64,000 nt of DNA from Siphonodentalium dalli (GCA_032622095.1 CP136068.1:130643989-130707988); one strand, 5' to 3'; shown: positions 46,936 through 57,972, counted from the stretch's first letter. The notes: generated by a model not told the origin, from the letters alone. Translations and numbers: made by a program.

Positions 46936-47455
46936 ATGCAAATATTGGTCGAAAAACAATAAATTCCCCTCAATAAATTGTTTTTACCTGAAATTAGGAA
47001 TGTCCAACTATTGAAAATATAGCTCTCTGCTGGGGGGGGGGGGTGAGACACCCCTCCACACTCCCCCTCTAGCCACATCCCTGACCACGGGGGCTTACTC
47101 CCATGTACATATGCGCAAACTTTCAATTGGGTATATCTCAACTTTTTGAGTCATGATCAACTCAAATATGGATCTCTCAATGTCTGTTGGTTCCCGTGCA
47201 TGTAAATATACATTATAATAGGTCTATCCCTTAGTTCGAGAGTTGTCGATATAATAAGGCACCATGCAGAACCAGCCTAATGAATCCCTATACGTATATC
47301 ACGAAGGGGCCCGGGATGGGGGGCTTACATAAGCCACCTCTTTATTGCAACTTTTGGAGCCATATATCACTGAAACTATATACAACAAACGATATTTACA
47401 ATACAACAGAGGAATATGCATGTACAACTTACAACATTACGACCATTGTGTTCTT
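46936..47455. other. No recognisable feature
   Basis: Unique sequence with a G run at 47032-47042. No gene is supported. Confidence 0.35.
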
Positions 47456-47626
47456 GCTTAGGGGAAGCCCCTGTCACACTCAGGCCGGCGCTCTCATTGC
47501 GCTGCAAAAGTATCAAAGCGCCCACCTAAACGCACTAAGGTCTCCAAGAACCGATTGGTGACGCAGTGGACACTGGCTACAACGGCCGAGGATCTTCATG
47601 GTCGCCCATAGGTGCCAGAGCGCCGC

Positions 47627-47658
47627 GCTTGTTTTGTGCATGCACAAAACAAGCGCAG
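47627..47658. repeat. Perfect palindrome around TTTTGTGCATGCACAAAA
   Basis: GCGCTTGTTTTGTGC is followed immediately by its complement. The same palindrome occurs twice, back to back, at 48868-48924. The repeats lie in inverted halves of the 47.5-49.4 kb element. Confidence 0.8.
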
Positions 47659-48068
47659 AGGCTCGGCGTTCTGACCAGGACGTAGTACTGTCGCCGTGAC
47701 AGCGCAAAGCAAAGCGCCAATCGAGCGACGAGAGCGTTATGTGATCGTAGCAAGAGCGCATATTAGCTTCTCGTGGTCGCTGCAAGAAATTAATCTTGTC
47801 TTTTGCGACTACAGTGAGCTTAATCAACTTATCCCTACGTGCCTTTCCCGTCCTTAATACGCTCAATGAGCCTCTGTCCAAAACTTATTGCGCTCTTTCT
47901 GCGCTGTCATGGGGTGTTATGGACTTGTTCCCGCTCATAGAACGTCCACATTGGGCTGCCACTGCGACTCTGGCGCTCGCTTTACGCCCAATCGTTATAC
48001 ATGGCATTCTTCCGGCGTTTACAGCAGGTTTACACTACGATCACTTTGAAATGCGGTCTGCTCATACC

Positions 48069-49089
48069 ACTGTCACACTCCGCTGCGATCAAGCTGGCAT
48101 TTGCTTTGAGTTGAAAAAGTATCAAAATACGAGTAACGCACAGTGGAAGCGCGGAAAATTGTCAGAAATTTCAATCTGTTAAAACAAGAGAACCAATGTC
48201 AGAAATGGTAACGCGCTCAAGATCATATATTATAAACCCAAGAATGTAATTGTAGAATATAAAATATATTGGTTTTGCGAATGACCATCTCAGAATTCCG
48301 TTAAATAACAATAACAACCAGCACCAAATTAACGAACCGGTGGTCGACTCGACCGTCTCCGACCACAACCCCCCAGTGGGCTGCAGAAATTTCTTTCATT
48401 TGTAATACACATATAGTTTACCACAAACCAAAAATCAACATTAATCAACGTTGATTAACACAATAAACGAAATTTAATTTCCCCAACTACAAGCACCTTT
48501 TACGGGAGTCGGCCTCCAGCTCGCAGTTTGACTTTTAAATATTCCCAAAAATTCCCATTCTATAAATAAAACTAATAAAACACCCATTGATAATGTCAGC
48601 CCGCACGCGAAACGAGAAACTCCCCACCAGTCATACATGCGGCGCGCGTGACAAGCTGTGCCCCTATCCCGCTTATCACGTTTTCGCGCTCTTTTTACGA
48701 CCCATTGCGTTCCTGCTTTGTCAAGTCTCACGTTCTCATACGCTCTCACTGCGTGTCCTCCACGTCGTAAACGCTCTTAATGCGTTCAAGTCGTTGTCAC
48801 TGCGTTGTTAGTACGCTTTGCGCTGTCATGGCAACGGTACTACGCCTGGTCAGAACGCCGAACCTCTGCGCTTGTTTTGTGCATGCACAAAACAAGGTGT
48901 TTTGTGCATGCACAAAACAAGCGCGGCGCTCTGGCGCTCTGGGGCGATCACAGATACCCTCTCCCGTCCTAGCCAGTGTCCACTGCGTCACCAATACGTT
49001 CTTGGATACCTTACTGAGCTTTGCTTGGCGCTTTGATTATTTTTCAGCGCAATGCAAGCGCCGGCCTGATCGCAGCGGAGTGTGACAGT
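48069..49089. mobile_element. Nested TIR segment, ~1.0 kb
   Basis: ACTGTCACACTCCGCTGCGATCA at 48069 is inverted at 49067-49089. It shares TGTCACACTC with the outer element, so it may be an internal old copy or part of the outer element's subterminal structure. No duplication is seen at its borders. Confidence 0.5.
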
Positions 49090-49424
49090 AGTTTAATCGG
49101 ACAGCTAATCTATTGCGGAGTGTTAGGTATTTTCCCCACAACTTAAAAACTGACTATGACTGGAGAACGCAGGAGGCGCTATCTATATTCTCCGCGCCCG
49201 CACAGAAAACGTTTTGCGAACGTACTAGCATCACAATGACAGCGACTTGAACGCACTAAGAGCACGAGACTTGACAAAGTAGGAACGCAATAGGAGCATA
49301 CTTTGTTTTAAAAGTTTGACTATTTTCGACAGTTTTCGGCGCTCCTCCTGCGTGTTACTCATATGTTGGTACCTTTGCAGCACAGTGAGAGCGCCGGCCT
49401 GAGTGTGACAGGGGTTTTAGGGGA

Positions 49425-49740
49425 GAGTTTGGTTCATGCTAACGCGGTGCAGCGATTCGTTTATATCAATGTATTGGGTTTACATTAATATAACCACTGT
49501 CAGTTATATATATTAAATTTAACATTAAAGTCTCTGTTCCTGCATGACCGAGCGACCATACTTCAGTTGCCCGAATGAACCAAACTATCCCCAATTCGAA
49601 ACCCAAAGGGAGAGTATACTTGTTGCAGTGTATAATCAAGGGAAGATATGGCGATGGAAAAATATGACATTATTCGCTCGACATCGGTTATATATTGACG
49701 ATGTGTCTATAATATAGATGTAGTTCCAGATATTTTAAAT
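49425..49740. other. No recognisable feature
   Basis: AT-rich, upstream of the small Met-Gly-Cys ORF. No clear TATA box assigned. Confidence 0.3.
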
Positions 49741-49764
49741 ATATATGGATATTAAAGCAGTGCA

Positions 49765-49977
49765 ATGGGATGCGTACATTTTATCAGCCATGTGAAGACC
49801 AGAGGAAACTCGAACTGCTATTATAATGGTGCAGTGTACCGGGAATTGAAACGATCCGATTCGGGAGATGCCTCGAATATTATTGGTTATTCGTCAGAGT
49901 TAAATCACAATAAAGGTAGTCATAGTATCAATGAAGGTGACGCTAATGTATTTAATATAACTGACACAGCGGTGTAG
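49765..49977 (+). CDS. Small ORF or first coding exon with Met-Gly-Cys start
   Basis: A 70-codon ORF in a good initiation context (GCAATGG). It starts MGCVHFISHVK, which resembles a dual-acylation SH4-type start: Gly2 for myristate, Cys3 for palmitate, later basic residues. The consensus Ser/Thr at position 6 is missing. The rest is hydrophilic with NSNC, YREL and SDSGD segments, reminiscent only in composition of a unique region. A GT that could act as a splice donor (AAAG|GTAGTC near 49914) lies in it, so it may be a first coding exon rather than a complete gene. No downstream kinase or other exons are visible in the window. It could be chance. Confidence 0.3.
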   Translation: MGCVHFISHVKTRGNSNCYYNGAVYRELKRSDSGDASNIIGYSSELNHNKGSHSINEGDANVFNITDTAV

Positions 49978-49979
49978 AA

Positions 49980-51045
49980 TAAATACAGAACACAACTTGC
50001 ATCAAAATCTCGAATATTTTATCGAACTCTCGCGAAATATATCATTGCGCCATCCGCAACTCATTCGATAAAAGATTTCGATTAAGATGCGCGTTGTGTT
50101 CTGCCTATATATGTAATCGCTATATTTTTGAGTTAATAAATTCATCTCTAAACATTAGAATACAAACTAAATCTACGGAACAGAAAGAGTAGTTCGGTAA
50201 TTTGGCATATCTTTGTGAAAAACGGTCATATAATGACCACGTGCCGATATGTAAACAATTTTTATTACACCGGACTTGTGGTATCCACAACATACAGGAA
50301 GCCGGATACAGGGGGTATTATGCATGTGAAAGGGGTAAAAGTCCAAACTCCATGCATGGTTTACCTCCCTTGAACACTCGTGAAGACCGCTGTTATCGGC
50401 GACATTTTCCGCCCATTTGGTGGACTTATCGATCAAAATTTGTGTAAATTTGAACTTTAAGTTTGAAAAGTCCCACTAAAACCGAAGAACTACATTTCGA
50501 AACAGTGTGGTTTGGTTCTCCGATTATTTTATCACCACAAACGTCTAAACGCACATGTACGACATTGTCACAACTCACATGGCAAGTCAAACATAAAAGT
50601 TATAATTTGCTGCAATTTTGATGAGCAGCTTGCGAAAATCGTCAACAAAACTACTGCTCTGATTTTATGTCATTATGTTTTAGTGCGGAATTGTTCTCAA
50701 AGCACATAGAACATTTGATTTTGGAGCGATCGGATTTCGCCATTTTTGGTGGAAAACCCCATGCTAAATATAGAAACACAGGCAAGTACCCAGCCGGTGA
50801 CAGAGTCTGAAGGGAAGCATGCGCTCTGGTAGAGATTGGTAAACGATGATGATGATGATGATGACGATGATAAACAAAAAGTTATTTATTTGCCAATGTT
50901 GACCGCTAAAATGTTATGAAAATAATACTTTTCAAGAAAACGCACATCAATAGTTAGTGCCTTGTTCTGAAAGATATCGAAGTGTAAATCACTAAAAGTG
51001 GTATCTGATTCTGCCTAGTTATGTCGCCATTACCTTGCCAAATAC
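49980..51045. other. No supported gene
   Basis: ORF 50202-50447 (81 codons, Cys/Arg-rich) shows no known domain. An imperfect GAT microsatellite sits at 50847-50873 (GATGATGATGATGATGATGAC). Confidence 0.35.
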
Positions 51046-51049
51046 AACA

Positions 51050-51285
51050 TACTAGCAGGTGACCCGACTTCGTCCGGGCTTTGACCTTGAATTGACAATT
51101 TTGAAGGTCAGGTCGGAGTCACTATTTGACCCGTCCAAAACACTCCCCGGACAAAATTACCCGTAGGTATCAAATTTCGTCGAAATCCGTCCAGAAGTTA
51201 TCCCGGCCATAGCTAACAGACAAACAAACAGACAGAAGTCCCAAAATATATATTAGATCATTTGTGGGTACCTGTTTTAAGGTGA
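51050..51285 (+). repeat. Retroposon-like tail, left copy
   Basis: The GGTGACCCGACTTCGTCCGG start and the AAATCCGTCC...CCCGGCCATAGCTAACA...CAGACAGAAGT...AATATATATTAGAT end look like a SINE or LINE 3' tail. The same tail in the same orientation is at 63814-63890, on the other side of the big palindrome. Confidence 0.5.
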
Positions 51286-51366
51286 AGGTCACATCGGCCG
51301 GAAAAAACTGACCCGATGAAAATCTCCCCCATTCCCAGGAACCCCTAAGTACGAACACTCACACAA

Positions 51367-51372
51367 CACGCT
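51367..51372. repeat. Left target-site duplication CACGCT
   Basis: Six bases directly abutting the palindrome's AGTAGTATTGTCTACCC end. They are repeated at 63593-63598. Confidence 0.75.
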
Positions 51373-51464
51373 AGTAGTATTGTCTACCCTTTCGGGTAGA
51401 TGGTTTGACTTGACTTTGCTCCACTCCTGATCCTGAGCTAACCGGGGTTTATAGGTCACGCCGC

Positions 51465-51745
51465 GTGGGTGTATATATCGGTGAAGGTTATCGCCATAAT
51501 AACGCGTGGCGGGTACGTCTAGGTCAAGGACGATTAAAATATTTCCGCAACAAGCGAGCGACGGTTATCACGAGAATAGCGCGTGAATATAGGTGTGTAG
51601 GTTATATATATCTATTCGGCCGAGGTTATCACCATAAACGCGCGTACGTCTAGGTCCCCGGCGAACAATTCGGCGAAGGTTATCACGAGAATAGCGCGTC
51701 ACGTGTACGTCTATGTAAAACAATATTTCCGCAACAAATCGGCGG
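51465..51745. repeat. Subterminal repeats of the palindrome, left arm
   Basis: GGTTATC(A/G)(C/G)C is followed by ATAA(C/T)GCG or GAATAGCGCGT and then TACGTCTA(G/T)GT, repeated four times (about 51486, 51566, 51622, 51677). ATATTTCCGCAACAA occurs at 51537 and 51723. These resemble protein-binding repeats near transposon ends. They are mirrored at 63219-63500. Confidence 0.65.
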
Positions 51746-52679
51746 GGCACGGAGCCAAGGTTTTAATGGGGTAGGGTATAACTGAACGATAAACGCGGTA
51801 GGGTTTTGTACTACAGCAGCTGGTAAATAATTGTTAATTAGTAGACAGAGATAGAACATAAAACGCGAGGTATCCGTTAATTAGCTGTCGTTTCTATTTT
51901 GAGTAAAAACAATTTCGTTTAGTGTGTGTGTATAGGCAAGGGATCAATAGTAGAATTAAAACTGCTGGACGTTAATGGCAAGCTTTTATTAGTAGTAGAT
52001 ATCTGTCAGAAGTTCCCGGTAAGCTCTCACTAGAAGTAGAAGGTGCAGTAAATCCATATGTTTATGGCAAGCTGTCCGAAGTAATAGGGCACTAAATCCT
52101 CTACTAGAAATTCAAGATACTACAGATGTGTTGGAATGTGGCAGCAAGATCAGAGGAATCCTCATCGCGTATTACTATACATACAAATACCTCTATAGTG
52201 CGGGTGGTAGAAGGTTATGAATTGTGATTATATATAGTGAACAGAGAAAATGTTGGCACACACCTATAAGTCTAACACCTATATACTTGCGATGGAAATA
52301 TTACCAGGCAACATCTTATGTATGCTCCAGTCTATTTTAGTCTTAATTATCATTGTGTACGTATCCCAGCTAATATATTGTAGAGTGAGGCGCAATGCCA
52401 AAAAATGTTGGCACTGACGACCAATAAGTCGAGCACCTAGATAATTGCCCGTATATACTGCCAGGTAACCGACGTATGTATGCTCTGATCTATTTTAGTC
52501 TTAATTATCCTTATGCATGTATGTCGGGAGCCAATATATATATATATTGTACCGGTTTTAGTCTACTTTCCTATGCAGGTAAACTAACACTACAGAGTTT
52601 TGCAAAATCAGACGACAGAAATACGAGCTTTATTGTCAACAGGCGGAATTTCTAAACGGAAATAACACAAGGGTATGTA

Positions 52680-52765
52680 TAATTAAAAAAAAAAAAAATT
52701 GTTGTAAAAAAAAATATTTCAATTTTTTTTTTTTTCAAAAAGTTTTTTTTTTTTTCCCTCAACAA
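52680..52765. repeat. A/T homopolymer tract, left arm
   Basis: Alternating runs of A and T, 8-13 long. This is the place where the arms differ most: the right-arm counterpart is about 55 bp longer. Confidence 0.7.
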
Positions 52766-53268
52766 TATAGTCATGTCATATATCAAATTACTCGTCTCGA
52801 AGTATCGACTACAACGCAGCAACTTTTATCAAAATTGTATGTACCTATTTGGAATTAATTAAAGAAATGTTATAACACTATTTCCAAAAGCTAGACGTTG
52901 GGGTTATATTACTGCCCTATATCAAAAAGGTGGGTATCTATACGGTCACCACACACTTGTGCAAGGTAATTAAACGAGATCAGAAGCTCAACGCAAATTC
53001 AATTATCAAGTATCTATCCCACACAAGGCACCGCCTATAAGAACAGGTGTGTTCATTACACGCGGTAATAATATCTTCTATTGAACCGAAATACCTACCC
53101 ATTCACACAAACTCCTATGTGCAGTATAGCGCGAATGCACAGGAACGGTGTTATCCAAGCAATAAGTTTAATAGCCTATAGCACCCTATTTCTCCACAGA
53201 TCTGAGGGAAGGTATAATTGGTAGTGTACGTTATACAGTGTGCAAGAAAGAAAAAAAACCAACTCAAT

Positions 53269-53275
53269 TATAAAA
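53269..53275 (+). promoter_or_regulatory. TATA-like box upstream of left-arm ORF
   Basis: TATAAAA 87 to 93 bp upstream of the ATG at 53362. A transcription start about 30 bp downstream would leave a leader of about 60 bases. Confidence 0.35.
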
Positions 53276-53361
53276 TCATTTTACTAACAACCTCCACCTA
53301 ACTTACACCTAACAAGATTTACTCGTGACGGAACCAGAATTTTATTTTATCGTCAAACAAA

Positions 53362-53724
53362 ATGGTGTGCAATGTAAGTGTTAATTGTGAAGAAGTGAGG
53401 AGTATCTTCCACATCCCAGACGAAGAGTTTCAACAACCTACCACACCCGTCGTAGACGATCAAGCAATCGCTACTGTGGGTCAATGGATGGGTTCCGAGA
53501 TATGTTGGTGGGTGCCTTACCCACTTATTCAGGGAACGGTAGTGAATTTCACTATCAGCTGCCCGGTGTATACTATTATCGTTACACCACCCGACGGAGA
53601 GGAACTCCAAGAAAATTGGGATATGGAAGTTGAAACGCTATGGTGCCAGGTAAATCCTGTCTACTGGGCCATGCGGGAGAAGTATTACGATTTTTTTTTC
53701 CTAATGGTGCCACCTGGATTTTAG
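53362..53724 (+). CDS. 120-residue protein of unknown family, palindrome left arm
   Basis: Starts MVCNVSVNCEEVRSIF in the context CAAAATGG. It is acidic and rich in Trp (seven) and Pro, with Cys at about 3, 9, 49, 68 and 95. Segments alternate short beta-like stretches (VVNFTISCPVYTIIVTPP) with acidic loops (GEELQENWDMEVE). There is no signal peptide, membrane helix or nucleic-acid-binding motif that I recognise. A T9 run near the end (YDFFFLMV) may mark a frameshift-prone site, so the true C-terminus could differ. It has its own TATAAAA upstream and AATAAA 73 bases after the stop, so it looks like a compact gene. The right-arm copy has the same protein sequence. Function unknown; a cargo or accessory protein of the element is inference. 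Confidence 0.5.
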   Translation: MVCNVSVNCEEVRSIFHIPDEEFQQPTTPVVDDQAIATVGQWMGSEICWWVPYPLIQGTVVNFTISCPVYTIIVTPPDGEELQENWDMEVETLWCQVNPVYWAMREKYYDFFFLMVPPGF

Positions 53725-53796
53725 GCAACAACCAGATGGCTCAACCTATCGATTTAAACCCTATACATTTGATAAATGGATTGCTTCAGTCACACG

Positions 53797-53802
53797 AATA
53801 AA
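53797..53802 (+). promoter_or_regulatory. AATAAA poly(A) signal of left-arm ORF
   Basis: Located 73 bases downstream of the TAG stop of the 120-residue ORF, within a normal 3'UTR distance. Confidence 0.4.
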
Positions 53803-53929
53803 TCCTTGTTATTACCTATATATTCTAACAAAAAAAAAAAACAAAAAAAAACAAAAATAAAAAATAAAAAATAATAATAACAAAGAAATAGTGTATATAT
53901 ATTTTAATAGGAACCTTTTACCCCCCCCC

Positions 53930-55090
53930 CCCACTTGATGTATTCTTTAATCGTTCATTTCTCTTTATTATCGTTCATTTATAGCATTATTAGAAGAAAT
54001 TTAGTCTAATATCTCCATTACATGGAGACAATAAAGAGCCCATATGGTGTAGACTAATGCATAAATACTTCATGTATTCTTTTCACCAATTATATGTATT
54101 GTACATCCTATACATTTAGTCTGTTATACAGAGGAAACAAAGCATGTACTACGTGGCAGTTTCATATGACGATAAGACCTACTATGTGAACACATGTGCA
54201 TATTAATTTCACATATTCTTCTCAAAACGCTCTATTGTATACGGGGGTATCAAACATTGGTCTGGAAAAGGCCTGCTATGTGGACGCGTGTATACATATT
54301 GACTTCATATATGCATTCATAGTTCATTTCTCTTAATTGTCGTTCATTTAATAGCATTATTAGTAGAAATATAGTCTAAAACCGTCGGTATATGGATAAT
54401 ATATAGCGTCAATACTGTTTTATTGTTGGTAACGCAAATTATTGCATCATGTATCGCAACTAAACAAGCGAGACAACTCATAAATTCTTAATAGTTCTGA
54501 TGTCTATGGCAGTTCACAGAGTGTATATTTTCATTGTTGTTACCATTTTAGTGCATAAATTACTGATTTCTGTGTAAGAACGCTGGTCTCCATTGTTGTT
54601 ATGATTGTGCCTATAACCGTCCATATTCTTAAAGCAAGTGCGGTACCTCTATGTGATATGATGTATAAAAATTTCCATTTTCACAGGTAAATCACGTATA
54701 AACGCTCTTTAATGTATAGTTAAACTGAGTTTTCACCTGCAGGGCTATGTCTTTGTGGACTATATACGTGGTATACTTCAGTATATACACGAAGTGAATG
54801 TGTTCTAAGTATGCGTATCTGATGTATGTATACGTCCGTGTTTCTTAAAGCAAATCCAATACATATTAGTGCGTTATATTATGATGTACATTAAGTGCCC
54901 TTTTCACTGTTAAATCAAGTAAAAAAGCCCTCTACTATAGTTAACTATTCAGTTCCACATACGCTATAAGCTCTATGGTGGTCCGGTGTGTCTTATCAAT
55001 ATGCCATTATATGCACGAATGTAATGTGTTCAAATTTGTGGGTTATGATGTATACTTTAATGTTAAAGTATATAAGCACTCTTTAAGATA
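53930..55090. repeat. Diverged internal repeats, left arm
   Basis: TCGTTCATTT...AGCATTATTAG(A/T)AGAAAT occurs at 53970 and 54340 (about 370 bp apart), and AACGCTCTTTAA/GCACTCTTTAA plus 'TTTCACTG/TTTCACAGGTAAATCA' at 54675 and 54900. It looks like old tandem duplications. It is mirrored at 59815-60985. A C run occurs at 53922-53932. Confidence 0.5.
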
Positions 55091-55864
55091 TGCATATGCA
55101 GAATGTTGCCTCTTTACACTGACAGAAAAAAAAAGAAGGAATATATAATTTTGAATACTACTCTTCATAAAACGTTAGAAAACCATAATCTAACAACTAA
55201 TATCGAAGAACAATGTAATTACTTGATAAGCATTGTAAATATTTCGTCTGTTTTAAATAAAATGGAAATATTTCGTCTATTTGAAATACAGTTGGAAGCA
55301 ACAATCAAGTATTTAAATGAAATTTGGACCAAAATCTTATAATTTGAGAAAACGTATATAATTTCTATCGAAGTCTTATAATAAAGGAAGGCTTTGTGCG
55401 AATCCATTCGGTCTAATGTGTGAATGTGTTCATCATCGCAAATATAATGATGCAGAAATGAATACTTCCTAGAAAAATGTTAACATAGCTTGTATTTAAC
55501 CGAAATAATATAGCATTTGAGTTAAAATGTTTCATATTAGGACCATAACGAACCAATGCATAAAAATACAATATTTTGTTTTTCATTCTCGATCAAAATA
55601 ATGCAGGGTTGTCAATTATCAACAAAAAACAAATACTTTGAAACAAAAAAACGATGACATAAGAATGAATATCCAAGAGCTAGTGTGAAAATAACCCTCA
55701 CAGTTATTAAAAAAAAAAACAATAAAAAATTCAGTTTTCGAGTAAGTCCTTCATAATTATTGAAAGTTTTCGTCTATGTTGGATCAAATTTGACACAAAA
55801 ATCAATTAGCTCACTAACAGTTCGCGCAATATCTCATATTTTGAGAAAACGTTTGCAATTTTAG

Positions 55865-57000
55865 ACAACAATATTGCTAGTGAAGATGAATATTTCATCC
55901 TGGAACTCATGAAATATGATAAAAATAGATGTAAAGACACTTCACGAGACCTCATATCTTTGAGTTATGAACATAAAGTCATCTCATAGTGCCAATGTAC
56001 CCCATAATTTGGTCAGGAGAAATATGTATTTCATATTTGACCCTTCATCTATGGTAAAAAATGAATTAAGGGATATGGGAGTGGATCCTAGACATTAACC
56101 TAGAGCATAAATTGACTCAATTTTGCAATTTTAGGCAACATTCTTGCCGGGGAAAGTGTATATTTCATGTTGGAGCTCATCAAATGTGATAAACATGCAT
56201 CAAAAGGCACTTACTGAGCTCTGATGACTTTGAGTTATGACAACAACGGCATCTCATACTAGATTGTAAGCCATAATTTGGTCAGGAAAAGTGTAAATTT
56301 CATACGTTATCCTACATGTGTTTTAACAATCAATGTAATTACACCCCATCGGTCGCCTAGACACAGTGTAAATGTTCTCAAGTTTTCAACTGTAGGCCAC
56401 AATGTCGGCAGTGAAGGTAAACATTTCATGTTGGAACCCATGAAATGTGATAAAATGGATAAAAAAGACACTTCATGAGTACTTATGACTGAGTTATGAA
56501 CATAAAGGGACCTCATAGTGTATTGTAGGTCATAATTTGGTCAGGAAAATTGTAAATTTCATGTCTTAAGCTCCATGTGTTTTAAAAATATATTTAATTA
56601 CAGCCGTTGGGTCCCTAGAGATCAATCCACAGTCCATATGTAGTCCATATGCAATTTTAGGGAACAGTATTGCTAGCGAAGGTGAACATTCCATGCTGGA
56701 ACTCATGAAATATGATAAAAATAGATGAAAAGACACTTTCTGAGGCCTTGGTCAGGAGAAATGTGTATTGTATTTTGACCCTTGATGCGTGGTAGCAATC
56801 AATGAAATTACACCCCATGGTATCCTCAGATATGAAGCAACATCATAAATGCACTCAGTTTTGGCAATTTAGAAAACATTGTTGATAGGGAAGTTGTACA
56901 TGTCATGTTGGAACCGGTGAAATGTGATAATAATTGATCAAAAGACACTCGATGAGCCCTGATGGGTTTCAATTATGGTCATAAAGGCATCTGATAGTGT
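55865..57000. repeat. ~265-bp tandem repeat, 5 units, left arm
   Basis: The landmark 'ATTGCTAGTGAAGATGAATATTTCAT..TGGAACTCATGAAAT' recurs at about 55865, 56136, 56398, 56663 and 56876 in diverged form. Each unit also holds GAGTTATGA(A/C)(C/A)A(T/A)AA and CATAATTTGGTCAGGA. No frame is conserved across units. Mirror copies lie at 57910-59045. Confidence 0.7.
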
Positions 57001-57356
57001 CATTATACAACGGGTAAATTTGTGAAGCGTTAACAAAGCGTATCTACACGGTGTTATACGATCCAAAATGATCCTGATATAAGAAATGCAATCTAGATCA
57101 TACTCAGTATCTTCGTATCGACTGAATATATCGTTATTCGATGGTGTTCCCGACATACCTCCGTCTTTACTTTTCTTATGCCTTTGTAAATTGTAGTTCG
57201 TCGATAATATATTTCTGCACAAATGGCACCCGTGTATTGTCTCGAAGCATGGGAAGAACTATCGTCCTTATACCAGCGAAAAGACGAGCGAATATGGTGT
57301 GGTATTATAAACTCGCCGCCTTCGTACCTCTATTTATCGTTTAGAGTTATTGTTCT

Positions 57357-57553
57357 TAGATAAAAAAAATTGGCGCGCGTGCGGCCCCCTCATCCCCACT
57401 GCCGCCGCGCGCCAATTTTTTTTATCTAAGAACAATAACTCTAAACGATAAATAGAGGTACGAAGGCGGCGAGTTTATAATACCACACCATAAATTGGCG
57501 CGCGTGCGGCCCCCTCATCCCCACTGCCGCCGCGCGCCAATTTTTTTTATCTA
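57357..57553. repeat. Palindrome centre: two GC-rich hairpins in a 125-bp tandem duplication
   Basis: The stem TTGGCGCGCG (57370-57379) pairs with CGCGCGCCAA (57406-57415) around a 26-base loop (TGCGGCCCCCTCATCCCCAC...). The same stem-loop recurs 125 bp later (57495-57540). The first hairpin's outer stem continues into the arms (AGATAAAAAAAA/TTTTTTTTATCT). The second has lost that left outer stem at CACCATAAATTGG, so the centre was duplicated after the palindrome formed, or a template switch occurred there. Confidence 0.75.
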
Positions 57554-57687
57554 AGAACAATAACTCTAAACGATAAATAGAGGTACGAAGGCGGCGAGTT
57601 TATAATACCACACCATATTCGCTCGTCTTTTCGCTGGTATAAGGACGATAGTTCTTCCCATGATTCGAGACAATACACGGGTGCCAT

Positions 57688-57972
57688 TTGTGCAGAAATA
57701 TATTATCGACGAACTACAATTTACAAAGGCATAAGAAAAGTAAAGACGGAGGTATGTCGGGAACACCATCGAATAACGATATATTCAGTCGATACGAAGA
57801 TACTGAGTATGATCTAGATTGCATTTCTTATATCAGGATCATTTTGGATCGTATAACACCGTGTAGATACGCTTTGTTAGCGCTTCACAAATTTACCCGT
57901 TGTATAATGACACTATCAGATGCCTTTATGACCATAATTGAAACCCATCAGGGCTCATCGAGGGTCTTTTGA
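57688..57972 (+). CDS. Short ORF with half C2H2-like motif, doubtful
   Basis: A 94-codon ORF (mirrored at 56938-57222, minus strand, two residue differences). Reading upstream of its Met in the same frame gives C-x2-C-x12-H, as in the first part of a C2H2 finger, but the second His is not in place. The frame upstream is closed by TGA in this arm and open for a few more codons in the other. The second half overlaps the tandem repeat array. Probably not a functional gene. Confidence 0.2.
   Translation: MCRNILSTNYNLQRHKKSKDGGMSGTPSNNDIFSRYEDTEYDLDCISYIRIILDRITPCRYALLALHKFTRCIMTLSDAFMTIIETHQGSSRVF

Larger units (their letters stand above)
47466..49416. mobile_element. CpG-rich TIR element with 8-bp TTAGGGGA duplication
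   Basis: TTAGGGGA stands at 47458-47465 and 49417-49424. Ends are AGCCCCTGTCACACTCAGG and CCTGAGTGTGACAGGGGTT, with inverted similarity continuing through CCGGCGCTCTCA...TGAGAGCGCCGG. It is CpG- and GCGC-rich unlike the flanks. It contains a nested inverted pair (48069-49089) with ACTGTCACACTCCGCTGCGATCA ends and palindromes around GTGCATGCAC. No transposase is visible. Eight-bp duplications are typical of hAT and P superfamilies, so hAT-like is a reasonable guess. Confidence 0.75.

Noticed and set aside
50202-50447. Cys/Arg-rich 81-codon ORF
   Set aside because: No recognisable spacing of Cys/His, no start or poly(A) support, and an equally long antisense ORF.
53353-53610. Minus-strand 85-codon ORF opposite the 120-residue ORF (mirrored at 61300-61557)
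   Set aside because: It is fully antisense to the longer ORF, which has promoter-like and poly(A) signals; treated as a shadow.
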